Source: Amblyornis subalaris (lineage: Eukaryota > Chordata > Aves > Passeriformes > Ptilonorhynchidae). From it: a DNA stretch of 64,000 nt. Below are positions 36,391 to 48,350 of the stretch, piece after piece (position 1 is the stretch's first letter; each line of letters opens with the position of its first letter). Both the position numbers and the translations under genes were made by a program. The stretch covers positions 1,826,406 to 1,890,405 of the forward strand of contig JACAXG010000107.1 of NCBI GenBank assembly GCA_018881555.1, in the 5' to 3' direction. The notes beneath the pieces were generated by a model. That model searched no databases, had not been told where the DNA came from, and saw only the letters and a list, made by a program, of their open reading frames with translations.

Positions 36391-36600
36391 TCACACAGAA
36401 TCACAGAATTGATAAGGTTGGAAGGCACCAGTGGAGGTCATCTAGTTCCATGTCCCTGTTCAAGCAGGAGCGCTCACCTAAAGATGTTACTCAGGATTGT
36501 GTCCAGAGAATAGTTTTTGAATATCTCCAGAGAAGGAGACTCCACAACCTCTCTNGGCAAATGCATCCAAAGACAACACATCCTAAGGTTTCCTTTCCAG
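36391..36600 (-). mobile_element. CR1 LINE 3' end, antisense
   Basis: Plus-strand text: 'CACACAGAATCACAGAATTG', 'GGTTGGAAGGCACC', 'GGTCATCTAGTTCCATG', 'CAAGCAGGAGCGCTC', 'ATTGTGTCCAGAGA', 'TTTTGAATATCTCCAGAGA' and 'GGAGACTCCACAACCTCTCT'. All are CR1 landmarks in reverse complement. It belongs to the same broad subfamily as the 36063 fragment rather than the 5310/14327 type. Confidence 0.93.
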
Positions 36601-37929
36601 CCAAATATAACAGTTGTTCACACCGTGAGGCTCTGAGACCCTCAGGAAAATATAACAACTAAAGAATGAGACAGAAAACAGAATCAAAATATTCTGTCCA
36701 TATGCCTTGTCCTAGAACTAGAACCACTGAGTGCACTAGAACCACTGTGTGCACTAGACCCAGNCTATACTGCCAAATACAAAAGCAATCTCAGATTTTG
36801 GGAGTTGGGGTTGGGTTAGTTTGCTGATTGGGGGGGTTTTTTGGCAGCTAAGTGTATTGTTGTCTTTTTTTTTCCAAGTTATGTGGACTTGTCATCCTCA
36901 ATATCCTTCAATAGCTAAATGAGCTCGTAGGCTGAGCAGCTTGTAGCTTGCTTTGCCTTTCAAAAGTCTCACATCTACACAATACTAATGGGTTATTTTC
37001 CTTCGCTTTTCATTTTTTATTTTATCGATACAATTGTAATTCAGAGGGGCCAGTCTGTTATTTTTGTACAACATTCCGAAACCATTAGGCAGCCTGCATG
37101 TTATCAACTGCTCAATAACTCTGCCCCGCTTTCCTCCCCCTGCTAACAGGTTATCATCCTGCCATGCTCTGTGCTTTAGATTCAGTCATCGCTGGCGTGC
37201 AAGGAAAGCCTGCAGCAACCGAGCGGGGCATTCCTTCAACCTGTATTTAACAGCTAATTGCAAACCTGTTCCTTGAAGTACTGCCACAATTCCTTGCTTC
37301 GCTGCGAAGTCTTTGATATCAACCTACTGCTTTTTGGAAAGATTACAACTTGTGCACTCGGTTCCTCTGGTCAGGTGTGCACAAGAACATCAAGTATGAA
37401 AGTAAAATTGCTTTCTCCGGTGCGTGTGAACCCAACAAATCTCTCAGTTGCTGTGTTAGAAGTGCTTCAAACCAGAGCAACCCTGCAGGGCAGGCGCTTG
37501 GGGAGAATGGAAATTTCCAACGAGGGAGCTGAATTCCTGGGTGGGAAGGGACGGACGAAATGGAGAGGGGACACAGAATGCAGGGTTTTTCTCACATATT
37601 TTGCCAGAATTTTGCTCACGTNAAATAAAGATCTTTCCTCCCCCCAGTGGCTTAGCATTGAGTATTANTCTCGTTTCCAGTAATGTAAATCTGGAATGGC
37701 ACCCTAACAGTGCCTTCAACAGGATTTTAATCCAGATTTGTAACTTCTCTTGAGGAAGAGACATGACACACATTGAACAGGAACTTAAAATGACACTTTC
37801 CAACTAAGTTGCTCAAATTAATAACCTATCAATAGTGAGTTAAAGCCAGAGCATAGAGCACACAAAACAAAAAGCTGTCCATCACTTACAGACAGGAGAG
37901 ATGAAGGAAATAAAGGCTTACATGACTTG
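36601..37929. other. unique DNA with conserved-looking stretch
   Basis: Includes an 18-bp tandem duplication (36717-36760). The part at about 36990-37290 has balanced composition, scattered CpGs, CAATTGTAATT and TAATTG type words and no simple-sequence decay, which is the look of an enhancer-type conserved element. Open frames at 37064-37803 on both strands overlap and have no motif. No gene called. Confidence 0.45.
36717..36760 (+). repeat. 18-bp tandem duplication
   Basis: The unit ACTAGAACCACTGAGTGC occurs twice with one substitution and then partly a third time. A small local tandem duplication. Confidence 0.9.
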
Positions 37930-38250
37930 GAATCATAAGAATAGTTTGGGTTGGAAGGGACTTTTAAAGGTCACCTATTTCCCCCACCCTGGATTGAGCA
38001 GGGACATCATCCATTAGGTCAGGTTGCTCAGGCCCTCATCCAGACTGGCCTTGAATGTTTGCATGGACAGGTCATCCACCACCTCTCTGGACAAACTCTG
38101 CCAGTGCCTCACCACCATCATAGTAAAAAAACTCCTTCCTTATATCTAATCTAAATTCATCCTCTTTTACTTTAGACACATTACCCCTCATTCTATCACT
38201 ACAGGCTCTGTCAAAAAGTCTGTTCCCACTTGCTACATCGTGCTAATATT
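37930..38250 (-). mobile_element. CR1 LINE 3' end, antisense, includes ORF2 C-terminal region
   Basis: Plus-strand text: 'GAATCATAAGAATAGTTTGGG', 'GGAAGGGACTTTTAAAGG', 'GAGCAGGGACATCATCC', 'TCAGGTTGCTCAGG', 'CCACCACCTCTCTGG', 'GTGCCTCACCACC', 'TCCTTCCTTATATCTAATCT' and 'CATTACCCCTCATTCTATCA'. It is longer than most copies here and reaches into the ORF2 coding part, with frame-breaking changes. Confidence 0.95.
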
Positions 38251-38838
38251 TGGAGTCCACTTAAAATTATTGATCTTTTTTATAGTCAGATTTGAGTAAT
38301 TTGAATGTCCCCAATACCTCTAGCACTTCACTAATATTTTAGTGGAGTCCATGTCAATGTTAATGCATTGCCACTAGTGGGTCTATAGTCTGGCATTAGA
38401 GATTTGTGCATAAATGCATAAACTAACTAGGTATTGATTTGCTCTTTCTTTTGTGGAAAAGGAGTTTGAGCAGAGTGGGGTCAGGAAATGCTGACTGTAT
38501 TGGAGGTTTTGAGATATCTTTGGCTCCAGGCAGTCTTACCTTCTACCTGGGTATGGTCCAGGAACTGGCTGAGGATGGAGATGTCAATCCATGGTGATTA
38601 ATTTTTTTGCAGACTCGTCTATAATTTTGAATAGTGTTTGACTAGGAGGATCTCCTTATAAGTTTGCAACTTCTCCATGTTCTCCATCTGAGTGTTGCAC
38701 CACTTTTTGTGTAGACTGGGAAATCAATTATCCATCCACACAGTTCACCTCCTGCTCGATGTGTGCTTATATGATAAAGTCCAGTATTTTTTTTATTCTA
38801 GGCTAGACATGCAAGATCCAACTTCAACCTGGAAACCG
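38251..38838. other. unique DNA, no gene seen
   Basis: AT-rich sequence with no recognisable element or open frame of note. Confidence 0.55.
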
Positions 38839-38892
38839 AGGCAGGGGGACTGGAACTAAATGATTCTTAAGGTGTCTTCTAACCCAAACCAT
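38839..38892 (+). mobile_element. CR1 LINE extreme 3' end
   Basis: Only the last 50 or so bases of a sense CR1 remain: 'AGGCAGGGGGACTGGAACTA', 'ATGATTCTTAAGGTGTCTTC', 'AACCCAAACCATACTATGAT'. It is followed by an expanded tail. Confidence 0.85.
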
Positions 38893-38940
38893 ACTATGAT
38901 ATGATGTGATGTGATATGATATGATATATGATATGATATT
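38893..38940 (+). repeat. (ATGAT/GTGAT)n microsatellite grown from a CR1 tail
   Basis: The CR1 octamer tail continues as a run of ATGAT, GTGAT and ATATGAT units for about 48 bases. This indicates expansion of the element's own 3' terminal repeat after insertion. Confidence 0.88.
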
Positions 38941-41900
38941 TCTCCACTCCTGATAGATCTTGTTCTGACCTGTGCACATAATCATCATATCTGGGGTATA
39001 TTGGCATGGTTAGGGAAAAACCATGGCCTTGGAAACTATCAGTGAGTTAATGGGCTTGTCAAAAACTTTTTTGCTTCCATCTAAATGAAATCAGGTATTA
39101 CACAAAGACTTTCTGGGCTGAGATGCAGAACAAGAGGGAAATGAAAAATTATTGCAGATTGTAGAAGAAGCAGCTGGAAAGACCATCCCCATATATCTGT
39201 GCTAGAAGAACAAATGTCAGACTAAATGATCAACAGCAGTCATATATTAAAAAAATTTAAGCACTGAAGAGGCTGCTCCAGTCATCTTGAAGGAGTGTTT
39301 GCAGCAGAGAGCCTAAAGAACTTAACTAATGAGTGGACATTTTTAGTTTGGACCTGAATACAAATTAATCTGTATTCATCAACATCTTCTAATTTGTCTA
39401 CAGCCTCGTTTAATTATGAATACCAGAAAGACACATGGTATTTCAGTATCAGTCTCAGTGACATCATGTATCTGAATAGCATCACCTCCTACATGCTGGG
39501 ATTGTATCCTGCACTTTAGGAACTTCTACAGAAAATGGTTTTATGCAGAAAATAATCTTCATGTGGTTTGGAAGTGTTTTCTAAACCACTATTTAGAATG
39601 TCTACAGATTGTGTTTATGCATATATTGGTGAATGCACTGTGCATATACACATCTCTCCAGCCTCGTATGGATGGCTCTCAGTTACAGACATATATGATT
39701 TGCTTACCTGTCTGTTAACCATGATTTCTTCTTACACCTAAGAACCCTTTTCTGAGATGTTTAAACAGGACTAAGCACTTGTGTTACCACAGCCTTGTGA
39801 AAAGGCTCTGGGTAATAAACCTGCACACTGCCTGCAATTCTCCCAATAGCAGCTTACATCACTTGAAGAACTCAGGGTTTTTTCCTCATACAAGTGAATT
39901 ATTTGTTTAAAGACATAAGATTCCAACAGCTGCTTTAGTAAAATGAAGCTGAGCTCCACAAGCAGTGATTCAAATAGAGCTGAGTAATTTTTGCAGAGTT
40001 TGGGGTAATATTTACATGACTAGTGGTACTTGCTGCAGTGCGAGCAAAGGATAATATTTCTTATTGCTTCTTATTCTCATGTATGAAACCACAAATTGGA
40101 GGAACACCAAAGAATGTTTTCATAGAGTTGCATGCCCATTAATCATTTCAGAGACTTCAAACAATTGCACATACGACGTTATAAAACTGAGAATAGAAAG
40201 ACCTGAACTAAAATCTTGGAACTGAACAACTTGAAGTGTTGAGAGTGTGTTAAATCAAAAACTGGATCCAGATCTGAAATTTTCAAATGTCATCAGTCTG
40301 GCTTGCCAGCAAGCATAACCTAAAGCCTAGTAACAAGTTAAGCCTGAATTAAGGGAAGTTCAAATGCCACTTTTAAATCTGGGGGTTTGGCTCATCTCTG
40401 GAATTCACAGGTACAAGATGGATACTACAGGTTAAAGAATTTTACCTTTGACTTCAACAGGAGCAGGCTTGTTGCCAAAGCACCTTTGCTGTTGGCAGAA
40501 TTACTACACCAAGTATTGAGACCAACTTATCAACTACAGGTTTGAAAGTTCAACTTAAAATTGCATAGTCCTGAGCTTNCCTTTTGTCTCAGGATGTAAA
40601 AAGAAAAAGATCTCTTCCATTACTCCCCACAGAAGAATGGTTGGTTTCCGCAGAGCAACTGAGTTTCCAATTTTCCACATCAGGACCTTATTCCCTTTAC
40701 TGCCGAGTTTACCGTACAAAGTCACAAACATATTCGTTTCTCTTTTGCTAGCAATTAGTTCTTCAAGACATAGGCAGATGTTACTCTTTAGCTGTAGCCT
40801 AAATATATGAGCTCCTATTTGCCATAAGATGTAATAGATCATGTTCCACATACAATTTTCGAATGACTTCAAGCCTTAATCATAATAAAGACTCAGGAGT
40901 TAACNTTCCTTTCATCTACAGATTATTACTGAACATTTCTAATAATCTAGTTAAGTTGTATGAAAAGCACATAAAGAGACATGAAACAGATTTCTCTTCT
41001 CATTTTCTTCAATACCAAGGTAAAGAAAAAGACAAATCCAACAACANCACATTTTTTCTTTCCCTTTTTGCTTTCACACAGAGTGATTTTCTTTAAAAGA
41101 AAATAACTTGCAAGCAGCTAGGAAAGCTATTAAATGCTGTTCTTGTTTTCTGTTTCACCTGTGAAATACCACACAGAGATTTTAATCTTTGCTTCAGTGT
41201 TTTTTTCCCTGAATTCATTCATTTACATGGAACTAAAATTCCTTTGATACAAAGAAAGAAAACTAAAGCCACAGTTTACTTTATTTAAGCTTCATTTTAT
41301 GCCTTTAAATAATAACTGTACATTTAAAAGGTATGACTTCATTGACAGGCTGGTGATACGCCTTGGTAATTGCATTATCCCAGTCAATAATTACCGCTGC
41401 CAATGACATATTCACATCCTATCCCAAGGACGGGTAGGGGAGAGAAAAAGGAAGATGTGGCATAAGGGAATTGAGGAGGGAGAGGTGGAATGTGATTCTC
41501 AGCAGGTAGGAGATTGTGTAAGGGCTTTTTCTCAGCTAAAGCTGCAACGGTATTTGTCCCTCCTGCTGTTCTCACTTCAGATCGGGTGACACGAGCCAAC
41601 AGGTTGGATGTTGGCTCAGGGATCAAGAAACTGATCCTTGAGCTGGGACACGTGGGTTCATGAGAAATGGAGTTGTGGCCAAAAACTCCTGAAAGAAACA
41701 CTAGACAAAAAGCTGCAACTCCTTTAAGTTTGTGAGAGCATAGCTGGGATTAACTGAAAGTCAAAGCGACACAAATACATTTCAACATTTCTGACCAAAA
41801 CACTCAAGAGATTCTTTTCCTTTCCCCAAAATGTGATATTTTGTCTCAAACCAGCCTGCAAATATATGTTGACAGAGTGGAAATTTCACTCTGTGGAAAT

Positions 41901-44900
41901 TCCGACTTTGGTTCTGACAATCTACATTTGGCCAGAGCAACCAGACGTTTCTTAGCTATTTATCNTTGTTTATATTCAAGATGACCTTTCCAAACAGGCA
42001 TGAAAACATTTAGTCTCTGCTATTTAGGTCTTGCATCATGTTATAACTTAAATACTGACTTCATTTAAACTGCTCACATACATAAAAACTATACTGATGC
42101 TTCAAAAATGAAAATGTTTGCCCTCATCTACACTGAATGTACAAAGAGCTCTGAAATATTGTATTTTATTCAAAGTTTTAGAGGAAGAGGAGAAATTGAG
42201 GTGGATACTATCCTCAAGAAAGATTTCACNGGGATATTTTCAGAGTTCTGAAAAAGACCTGAAAGGAAACAAGACTGAAAAAGTGACTGATAGGTCACAA
42301 GTGATTAATTTCTACAACAGAAGGAAAAAAAAATAGGGAAGGAGTTGTCCATTCTTCTTCAAATNAGCTTAATTATGTCATTTGGACTCCAGGATGTCTG
42401 ACCTGTGGGAATCTGAGTATTAAAATTTAAAAAGTGACTTTTATTTCATTTTGCTTTTTTTCCCGTTTGTAAAATGGGCAAAATGCATCTGGTGTGCTGT
42501 GCNGAGCGTGTAGTAAACATCTGAGAATAAAAAGCAATTATAATTTTTTCNCTCTAAATTTTTTTCTCAAAAGAGCTGTCATTCATAGATCTTGGTGTGC
42601 TTTTCNAGTGTCTGACTAAATTCTCTGCCCTCTCTATTTTCTGTTCTATAAGCAAAGTTTTGTTGCCGCCAGCTCGTTTTACAACCAGCCCAACTTCTCC
42701 ATCNGTGCAAGCTCTCAAAAAAGCCTTGTTTTTCTTGACCAATCCATTTAAATGAAGAGATGGGTTAATAAGCCCTTGTCAGGACTGATGTTTAGGAGCA
42801 GATCCTGCCCTTCCTTAGGAAAACTCTTTAGAAATGAGGCGAGCCATCATCATCACCCAGAGGAGGACTCACACAGGACCCCCTCATTTCCTTGCCGGCT
42901 CAGCAATCCGCATTTCTCCATAGCTTTGCTCCGTGGATTGGAAAGGCTGAATCTTAATGGCCTTTCATTTCAAACTTCCTTTCAGCACACAGCCCAGCAA
43001 TTAGTCCCCAGCCATGCTTCACGACCTCTGGCTGCCTCGCTGCGAGCTTTGATCACAACTTTGCTCGCTGACACACATCTAATAACCCACCACGGCACCA
43101 ACTGAGCTATCAGGTCCTAATTTATGCCTCACCCCGCATCCTAGGCCAAATAGGGGGTGTAATTAGCTATTATACCAGCCAGAAGTTTGACCTGACCTCC
43201 TGTTCTGAAGTCAAGCAGGGAAAAGAAAAGAGGAAAGCTACTGGAAATGAGTTTGGTGGGTCTCTGCAAAAAAAAAAAAAAAAAAGGGCAATATCCATTC
43301 CTTCACAGAGCAGCCTGCACTGGCTTTCAGATTTCCACTAATCACCTAGTACCATCAGTAGCAGAAATTGCACCATTATCTACCCATTACCTGGAGGTAT
43401 CACCCTCATTTTAGAAGAAGATNGTTCATGTGAGATCATGCACTTCTCCATAGACATGAGTACAGTCAGATGAATGAGAAATGCTAAGAAGCCCGACAGT
43501 TTTCTAGATAAATAAATTAGATGTGGAAAGAGATGTCAAACCCAGAAAGGCTTCTTTTGGGTGCCGCCATTTCTGGATTTCACAGTTAATTTTTTTCATA
43601 CTGTTTCTGAATTTTTTATTTTTTTTTAAGTGACATAAAACTGAGAGGTGACAGTGAGTAGAACAGGAGTAAAAGCAGTTTTATTTCAAGTCTATTTTTT
43701 CCAGGCTGAAATGAAATATTGCAGCTCTGAACTCTTGGAAAGGATGTTTATTCTACTCTAAATAAAACTGAAGTATATTTTTAAATGAAACATCACCTCA
43801 AATTACTTTGAAAGCATCCAAATAAAGAGCATTTACATTTTTTCCAAAACCCCTTTCCCATTTTCCTACTGCCTTTTTATTTTTTTTCTCCTCAATGGAA
43901 ACAAATCTCTTTGATCAGCATGAATTCACAAAACATTCCACTTGACCCACTTGTATAATTCCAGTGGGAAAAATTATTTGGATCAACCTTTCTGTCCAGT
44001 GCAGCCACTGCTCTGGAGACAGAGAGAGAACAGATCCTGGCAGAGCTGAGTGGATTTTCCCACTGCCAAGGATGCAGGAGGACAGTGTAGAACACACTCT
44101 CATCTGGCACACGCCCCAGTACACAGATATCCACTGGCCAGAGCAGGCAGAAGGAAGTTCAGGATGTCCCTTATCCCACTTGGAGCAGGATAAATGCTCT
44201 GTGAGCACCCAACCTCATTGTGCCTCTGCTTCGAGTTGGGACAACCTCCACATCCCTCTTGAAGAAGAGCAACGTGACCTCCTGCATCCAAAGTTCAATC
44301 CACGGAGCAAAGTCCTTTTGGCACCAAACGTGGGATCTTTGGCATGGACACACATAAAGGTAGGAGAACGCTGGATGGGTTTTTAGTATCTTTAAGCATG
44401 GAGAAGAAATTAGAAACAAGGAGCATCATGGCAGGTCAGCTATTTTGAGTTAACCANCAGGTGCTGAGGTTTAGTGTTGTTTTATTCCAGCTACGTTGCA
44501 GATCACAGTAATTTTTTAAAAGACGTAGGTGAATCGAACTGCTGAATAGTTTACTTGACCACTTCTCTGTCACATGATGAAGGAATGAAAACAGCTGTCT
44601 CATGTGTTTTCATAAAACTCTGGTCACAACTCTTATCTTTCCGTTTGTGCTGCCAGCTCAGAGAAACCGCCGTGGGTTTTACCCCTAGAATAGTCTAAAA
44701 TAATTTGAGCTACATATCAATGATGCACAGAGGTTTCTAACGTGGCATTCCTTCTTTTAAAGGACCAATTAATACTTCGTTGGGGATTTTTAACATGTGC
44801 CTTAAAGGTTTTTGTGAATTTCCTTATAATATAGATCAGAAAGAAAAAAGGCTAGCAAAAAATAATTAAAAAGGAAATCATGGGCATGAATATGAAAATT

Positions 44901-46087
44901 GTTTTATTTTTTCATAACTGCTTTTGTCTTTGGTGCTATATTTCTACATTTCATTCTACTTGAAAAAACTCTAATGGTCAGATGTGAACTTTTATACACT
45001 GGGAGGACATCAGGTTTTGGAGTTCAGTCCTGCCCCTATCTGCAAAGACCCATCAAAGACATGGTCTCGTATCCCCAGCTGACCTAAAACTGGTCCCATC
45101 TACTCCCTGCAAACTCTTCAGAGAGCAACCTGGAACCTCTTCCAGGACCTCTCCGACAGTGTGTCCCGTGTCTTGGGCCTTGCAGCACCCTGGAGATACT
45201 GCTCCTGACATACCGAGGAATACACTGACAGGTTTTGTTAGAAGAGCTCTGACCACATGAAATCCAAATTACTTCCTCAGAACATTTCATTTCAGATAAA
45301 CATCCCCTTTATTTCCCTTTCTTGCGTTACCCAGTACCTTCTTAGGTCCCTTTTCTGGTGGAATGGACATTCCCTAGATGGAAAAGGAAACCATTCAAGA
45401 TTCAGTTCACACAGGAGGTCAAATTTTCCATACAAAAGATATTCTTCTGGCTTGNTTGAGATGAATTCAGTCACGCAATACCCCCAGAAAGATCAGAGAG
45501 CTGATCTTCNGGAAATACCTCTGCCAGCAGTAAGGGACTCACTGTCTCTGGACAGCAGAAGCATTTCTCTTCCAGGGGAGATTCAACAGTCCAACCAAGA
45601 GGGCAAGGTTCATCAGAGGTTAGCAGAACACTGTTAAGGATTGTAAATTTTAGAAATCTGGGTTAGACCAGTGTTATTTGTGCAGGACTAATTTGGTTGG
45701 GGAGNAGATGTGGTATGTGGAACATCCCATGTCCCAGCTTTGGAGAGGAGAAGTGTAATGTGAGGCAGTGCAGAAGCCCTTGCCCTGCTATGCAGAGGTG
45801 ACTGGAGCAGTTTAATCACTAAAAAGTCATTTTTAAGCACTGTGGGCCTGAGATGATTATTTGACATCACACTTCCAAGAAACCTTTAAGTCAGCGCTGA
45901 TAAAAATAAAGTGGTGGTACAAAGAGCACAAGAGAAGCGAAAAATGAAAAAGAGCAAAATATGATCTGAATCATCTCAGAGGGACCTGAGCAATCAGGAT
46001 GTTACACTTTGCCCAGAACCAGACGATGGACAAGGAAGGGGATAGTTATTCTACCAAAAATGGGTATAACAAGGTCTGAAGGGTGGA
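38941..46087. other. unique AT-rich DNA, no gene seen
   Basis: Longest repeat-poor stretch in the window. It contains an A18 run (43268-43285) and a small hairpin at 41873-41893. Two conserved-looking parts are 41290-41420 (homeodomain/octamer-like words around a TAATTGCATTA) and 42880-43200 (scattered CpGs, a GTAATTAGCTATTA word). Open frames at 42752-43105 and 43964-44386 have no recognisable domain and are matched by frames on the opposite strand. No exon called. Confidence 0.5.
43268..43285 (+). repeat. poly-A tract (A18)
   Basis: Uninterrupted A18. The upstream sequence is not a recognisable retrocopy, so it is listed only as a homopolymer. Confidence 0.88.
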
Positions 46088-46215
46088 AGTGGAAGCTAAA
46101 CAAACATAGACTGGAACAAATGAGAGNAATTAAATATTGGAACAACTCATTTTGCCACCAGCCACTTTCGAATCTAGACTGATCTCTTCTGCAAAGTCAG
46201 GATCTAGTGAAGATT
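46088..46215 (+). mobile_element. ancient amniote-type CR1 fragment
   Basis: 'GAAGCTAAACAAACATAGACTGG', an AATTAAATATTGGAACAACT block and a 'GAATCTAGACTGATCTCTTC' block occur in the order seen in the 3' end of CR1 families shared with turtles and crocodilians. There the sequence has a TTAACCATTGGAACAA signature. This copy lacks the bird-specific tail and is much more decayed. A further 'TTATGGAATGTGTTGCCATG' stretch near 46424-46445 may be another old LINE remnant. Confidence 0.5.
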
Positions 46216-48175
46216 AAAGCAAGAATAACTTCAGAGAAATCCCTTGGCCTTTAGCAGTTGATAGGTCAAACAAGATGACAAAATAAGCCCTTTTGGGTTT
46301 AAAAAGTGCTGAGCTGATAGTCTTACCAAGACATTAACTGTTCTAGACATTTGATGAGCAACACAGCCACCGTGAAACGGATTAAATGCCTTTTTATTTT
46401 TTTTAAGAAAGCATATAATTAACTTATGGAATGTGTTGCCATGGGATGTAAGGGGAGCAAGAATCTCGGATTCATGTTAAGTACTACACACCTATTTGTA
46501 TAACCACCTAGTTAAATGGAGATCCAGACAAATTTCCCTGTATCACAGCATTTGATTAGGTAAACTTAATTTGGTTCTCTTTTTAAGCATTAATTATTTT
46601 CTTCTTGATAGACAGAGAATATCTGGTTCCCATTGCTCTGCTGGGAGATGATAATTCCTAATTTCTGTTTCACCGTGCCAGATGCTATTGCAATTTCCAC
46701 AGCTCCATTTAGAGGCTATTTCTTTGCTCCAAATGGTCTGGTCTCCAAGGAGGATGCCTCAGGCCAAAGGTACAGAGCAAATATTTTTGAAGGAATCATT
46801 TTCTTGAAGATGTTTCTGTTCCATTATACAGAACAAATGTTGACCTGGGACAGGAAAAGTGTCTAGATTCAAGACAAGATCTAACCTGCAACTGCTAAAA
46901 CTATTCAGAAATACTGAAATTTCAAATTTCGCAAAAAAAAAAATAGCCAACAATTAAACAGGCTTNCATGTTTACCTTTGCTCTGGCTCCTAATTTCTTC
47001 TTAGCTATTGAAGAACAACTTACTAATGTAGTAGTGATTACAGCTCCTGGAACAATCTGCTCTAAAAAGACTCACCATATAATACTAATTACAGGCTTCT
47101 TCCTGCCACCTCATAATCAAAGCCCTGGGAGAATCTATATTGTGCAGTGTGCACCTTACATTTAAAAGGTATTTAATTTGAATATTAGTATGGTTATGTT
47201 TTAGGGAAGGCCTTTGCTCAATATTTCCAAGTAACATCTTACACAATCCAATTTCAAAGCCTCTCCCTCCTTTTCAGTGTTATTTGCCCTCAGTTATTTT
47301 CTATCAGACTCACTCATGATCTAAATGCATATTTCACACTGCACCCACTATTAAAAATAAAATAATTTAAAAAGGATGTACAAAGGGGCAATTATCTACC
47401 TAAAGAAAATGATTCTTTTTTTAATCAGGAAAGGTATGAGCTGACACTTTTTTTCCTTGAAAAGTATTTATGTTAAGGATTGCTTGATTTTTAATAAGAT
47501 ACTTCCAGATGAAACATTTCCTTTTGAACTGCTGTTTCAAAGCATTCATATTAGGTGGTGGGGTTTTGTTGTTTTTTGGGGAGCTTTTTTGCCACTTTTG
47601 AGGAAAACTGAGGTTTAAAAAGCAGAATTACCTGGAAGAGAGCTGCTGTTTCCTAGAACAGAGAAAAGATTTTCTAAGACGGAAGGCACTTTCTTGGAGT
47701 GAATAAATTCTTTTCGAGTGGGACTACACAGTAAAATTTTTAAAGTATTTCTTAATAATCAGAAATTCCAATTTTTTTTTTTTCTTACACATGGTACAGA
47801 ACTCCTGACGTGTTTCTCAGTAAAACTCTGTGTGACAGCACTGGCAGGTTGTCTGTCACATATGTTTTGAGCACATATATCTGGGCTGTATATTAGGGCC
47901 ATTTTGACACAGGGTCTGTGTGTCTATTTGCTTTGATCTCTCTCTCAGGGAATATCCTGCAGGAAAGATTTTCCTCTCCAACCCACCTGGAGAAATCTGA
48001 CATTTCATTTCAGAATTGGTGAAGTGCCATTCCAAGAATGTCCCCATTTTTTTCTCCATCTGAAACAAAAACTTTACAGGGAAGGAAAGTGTCACCTTAT
48101 TCTGGTCTCCTGTTGCCTGTACACTAGTGCAGCTCCATCATCTTCATCTCAGTGATTATTAGTGCACATCTATCA
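46216..48175. other. unique DNA, no gene seen
   Basis: AT-rich, no gene recognised. Frames at 46633-46866 and 46968-47165 have no motif and lie in opposite-strand-open DNA. Confidence 0.5.
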
Positions 48176-48350
48176 GAGAATCATAGAATGGTTTGGGTTG
48201 GAAGAGACCTTAAAGCTTGTCTTGTTCCAGCACCACTGTCATGGGCAGAGGCACCTTCTGCTAGAACAGGCATGATCAAACCCGGCCTTGAACACTTCCA
48301 GAGATGCAGCATCCACAGCTTCCCTGGGCAGCCTGTTCCAGTGTCAAGGG
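48176..48350 (-). mobile_element. CR1 LINE 3' end, antisense
   Basis: Plus-strand text starts 'AGAGAATCATAGAATGG' and follows the CR1 order closely: 'TTGGAAGAGACCTTAAAG', 'ATGGGCAGAGGCACC', 'GGCCTTGAACACTTCCAGAG', 'CAGCATCCACAGCTTCCCTGG', 'CAGCCTGTTCCAGTG'. Divergence is low compared with the copy at 3128-3440. Confidence 0.95.

Noticed and set aside
41873..41893. Hairpin with CAGAGTG / CACTCTG arms
   Set aside because: Seven-base arms are expected by chance in 64 kb; no further structure around it.
44319..44335. Sequence resembling a lysine-tRNA primer binding site, as found next to retroviral LTRs
   Set aside because: About 14 of 17 bases match by eye, but no CA-ending LTR lies upstream and no retroviral leader or gag is recognisable downstream, so a chance match is likelier.
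43964..44386. 140-codon plus-strand open frame
   Set aside because: No domain, opposing frames of similar length on the minus strand, no splice or start context.
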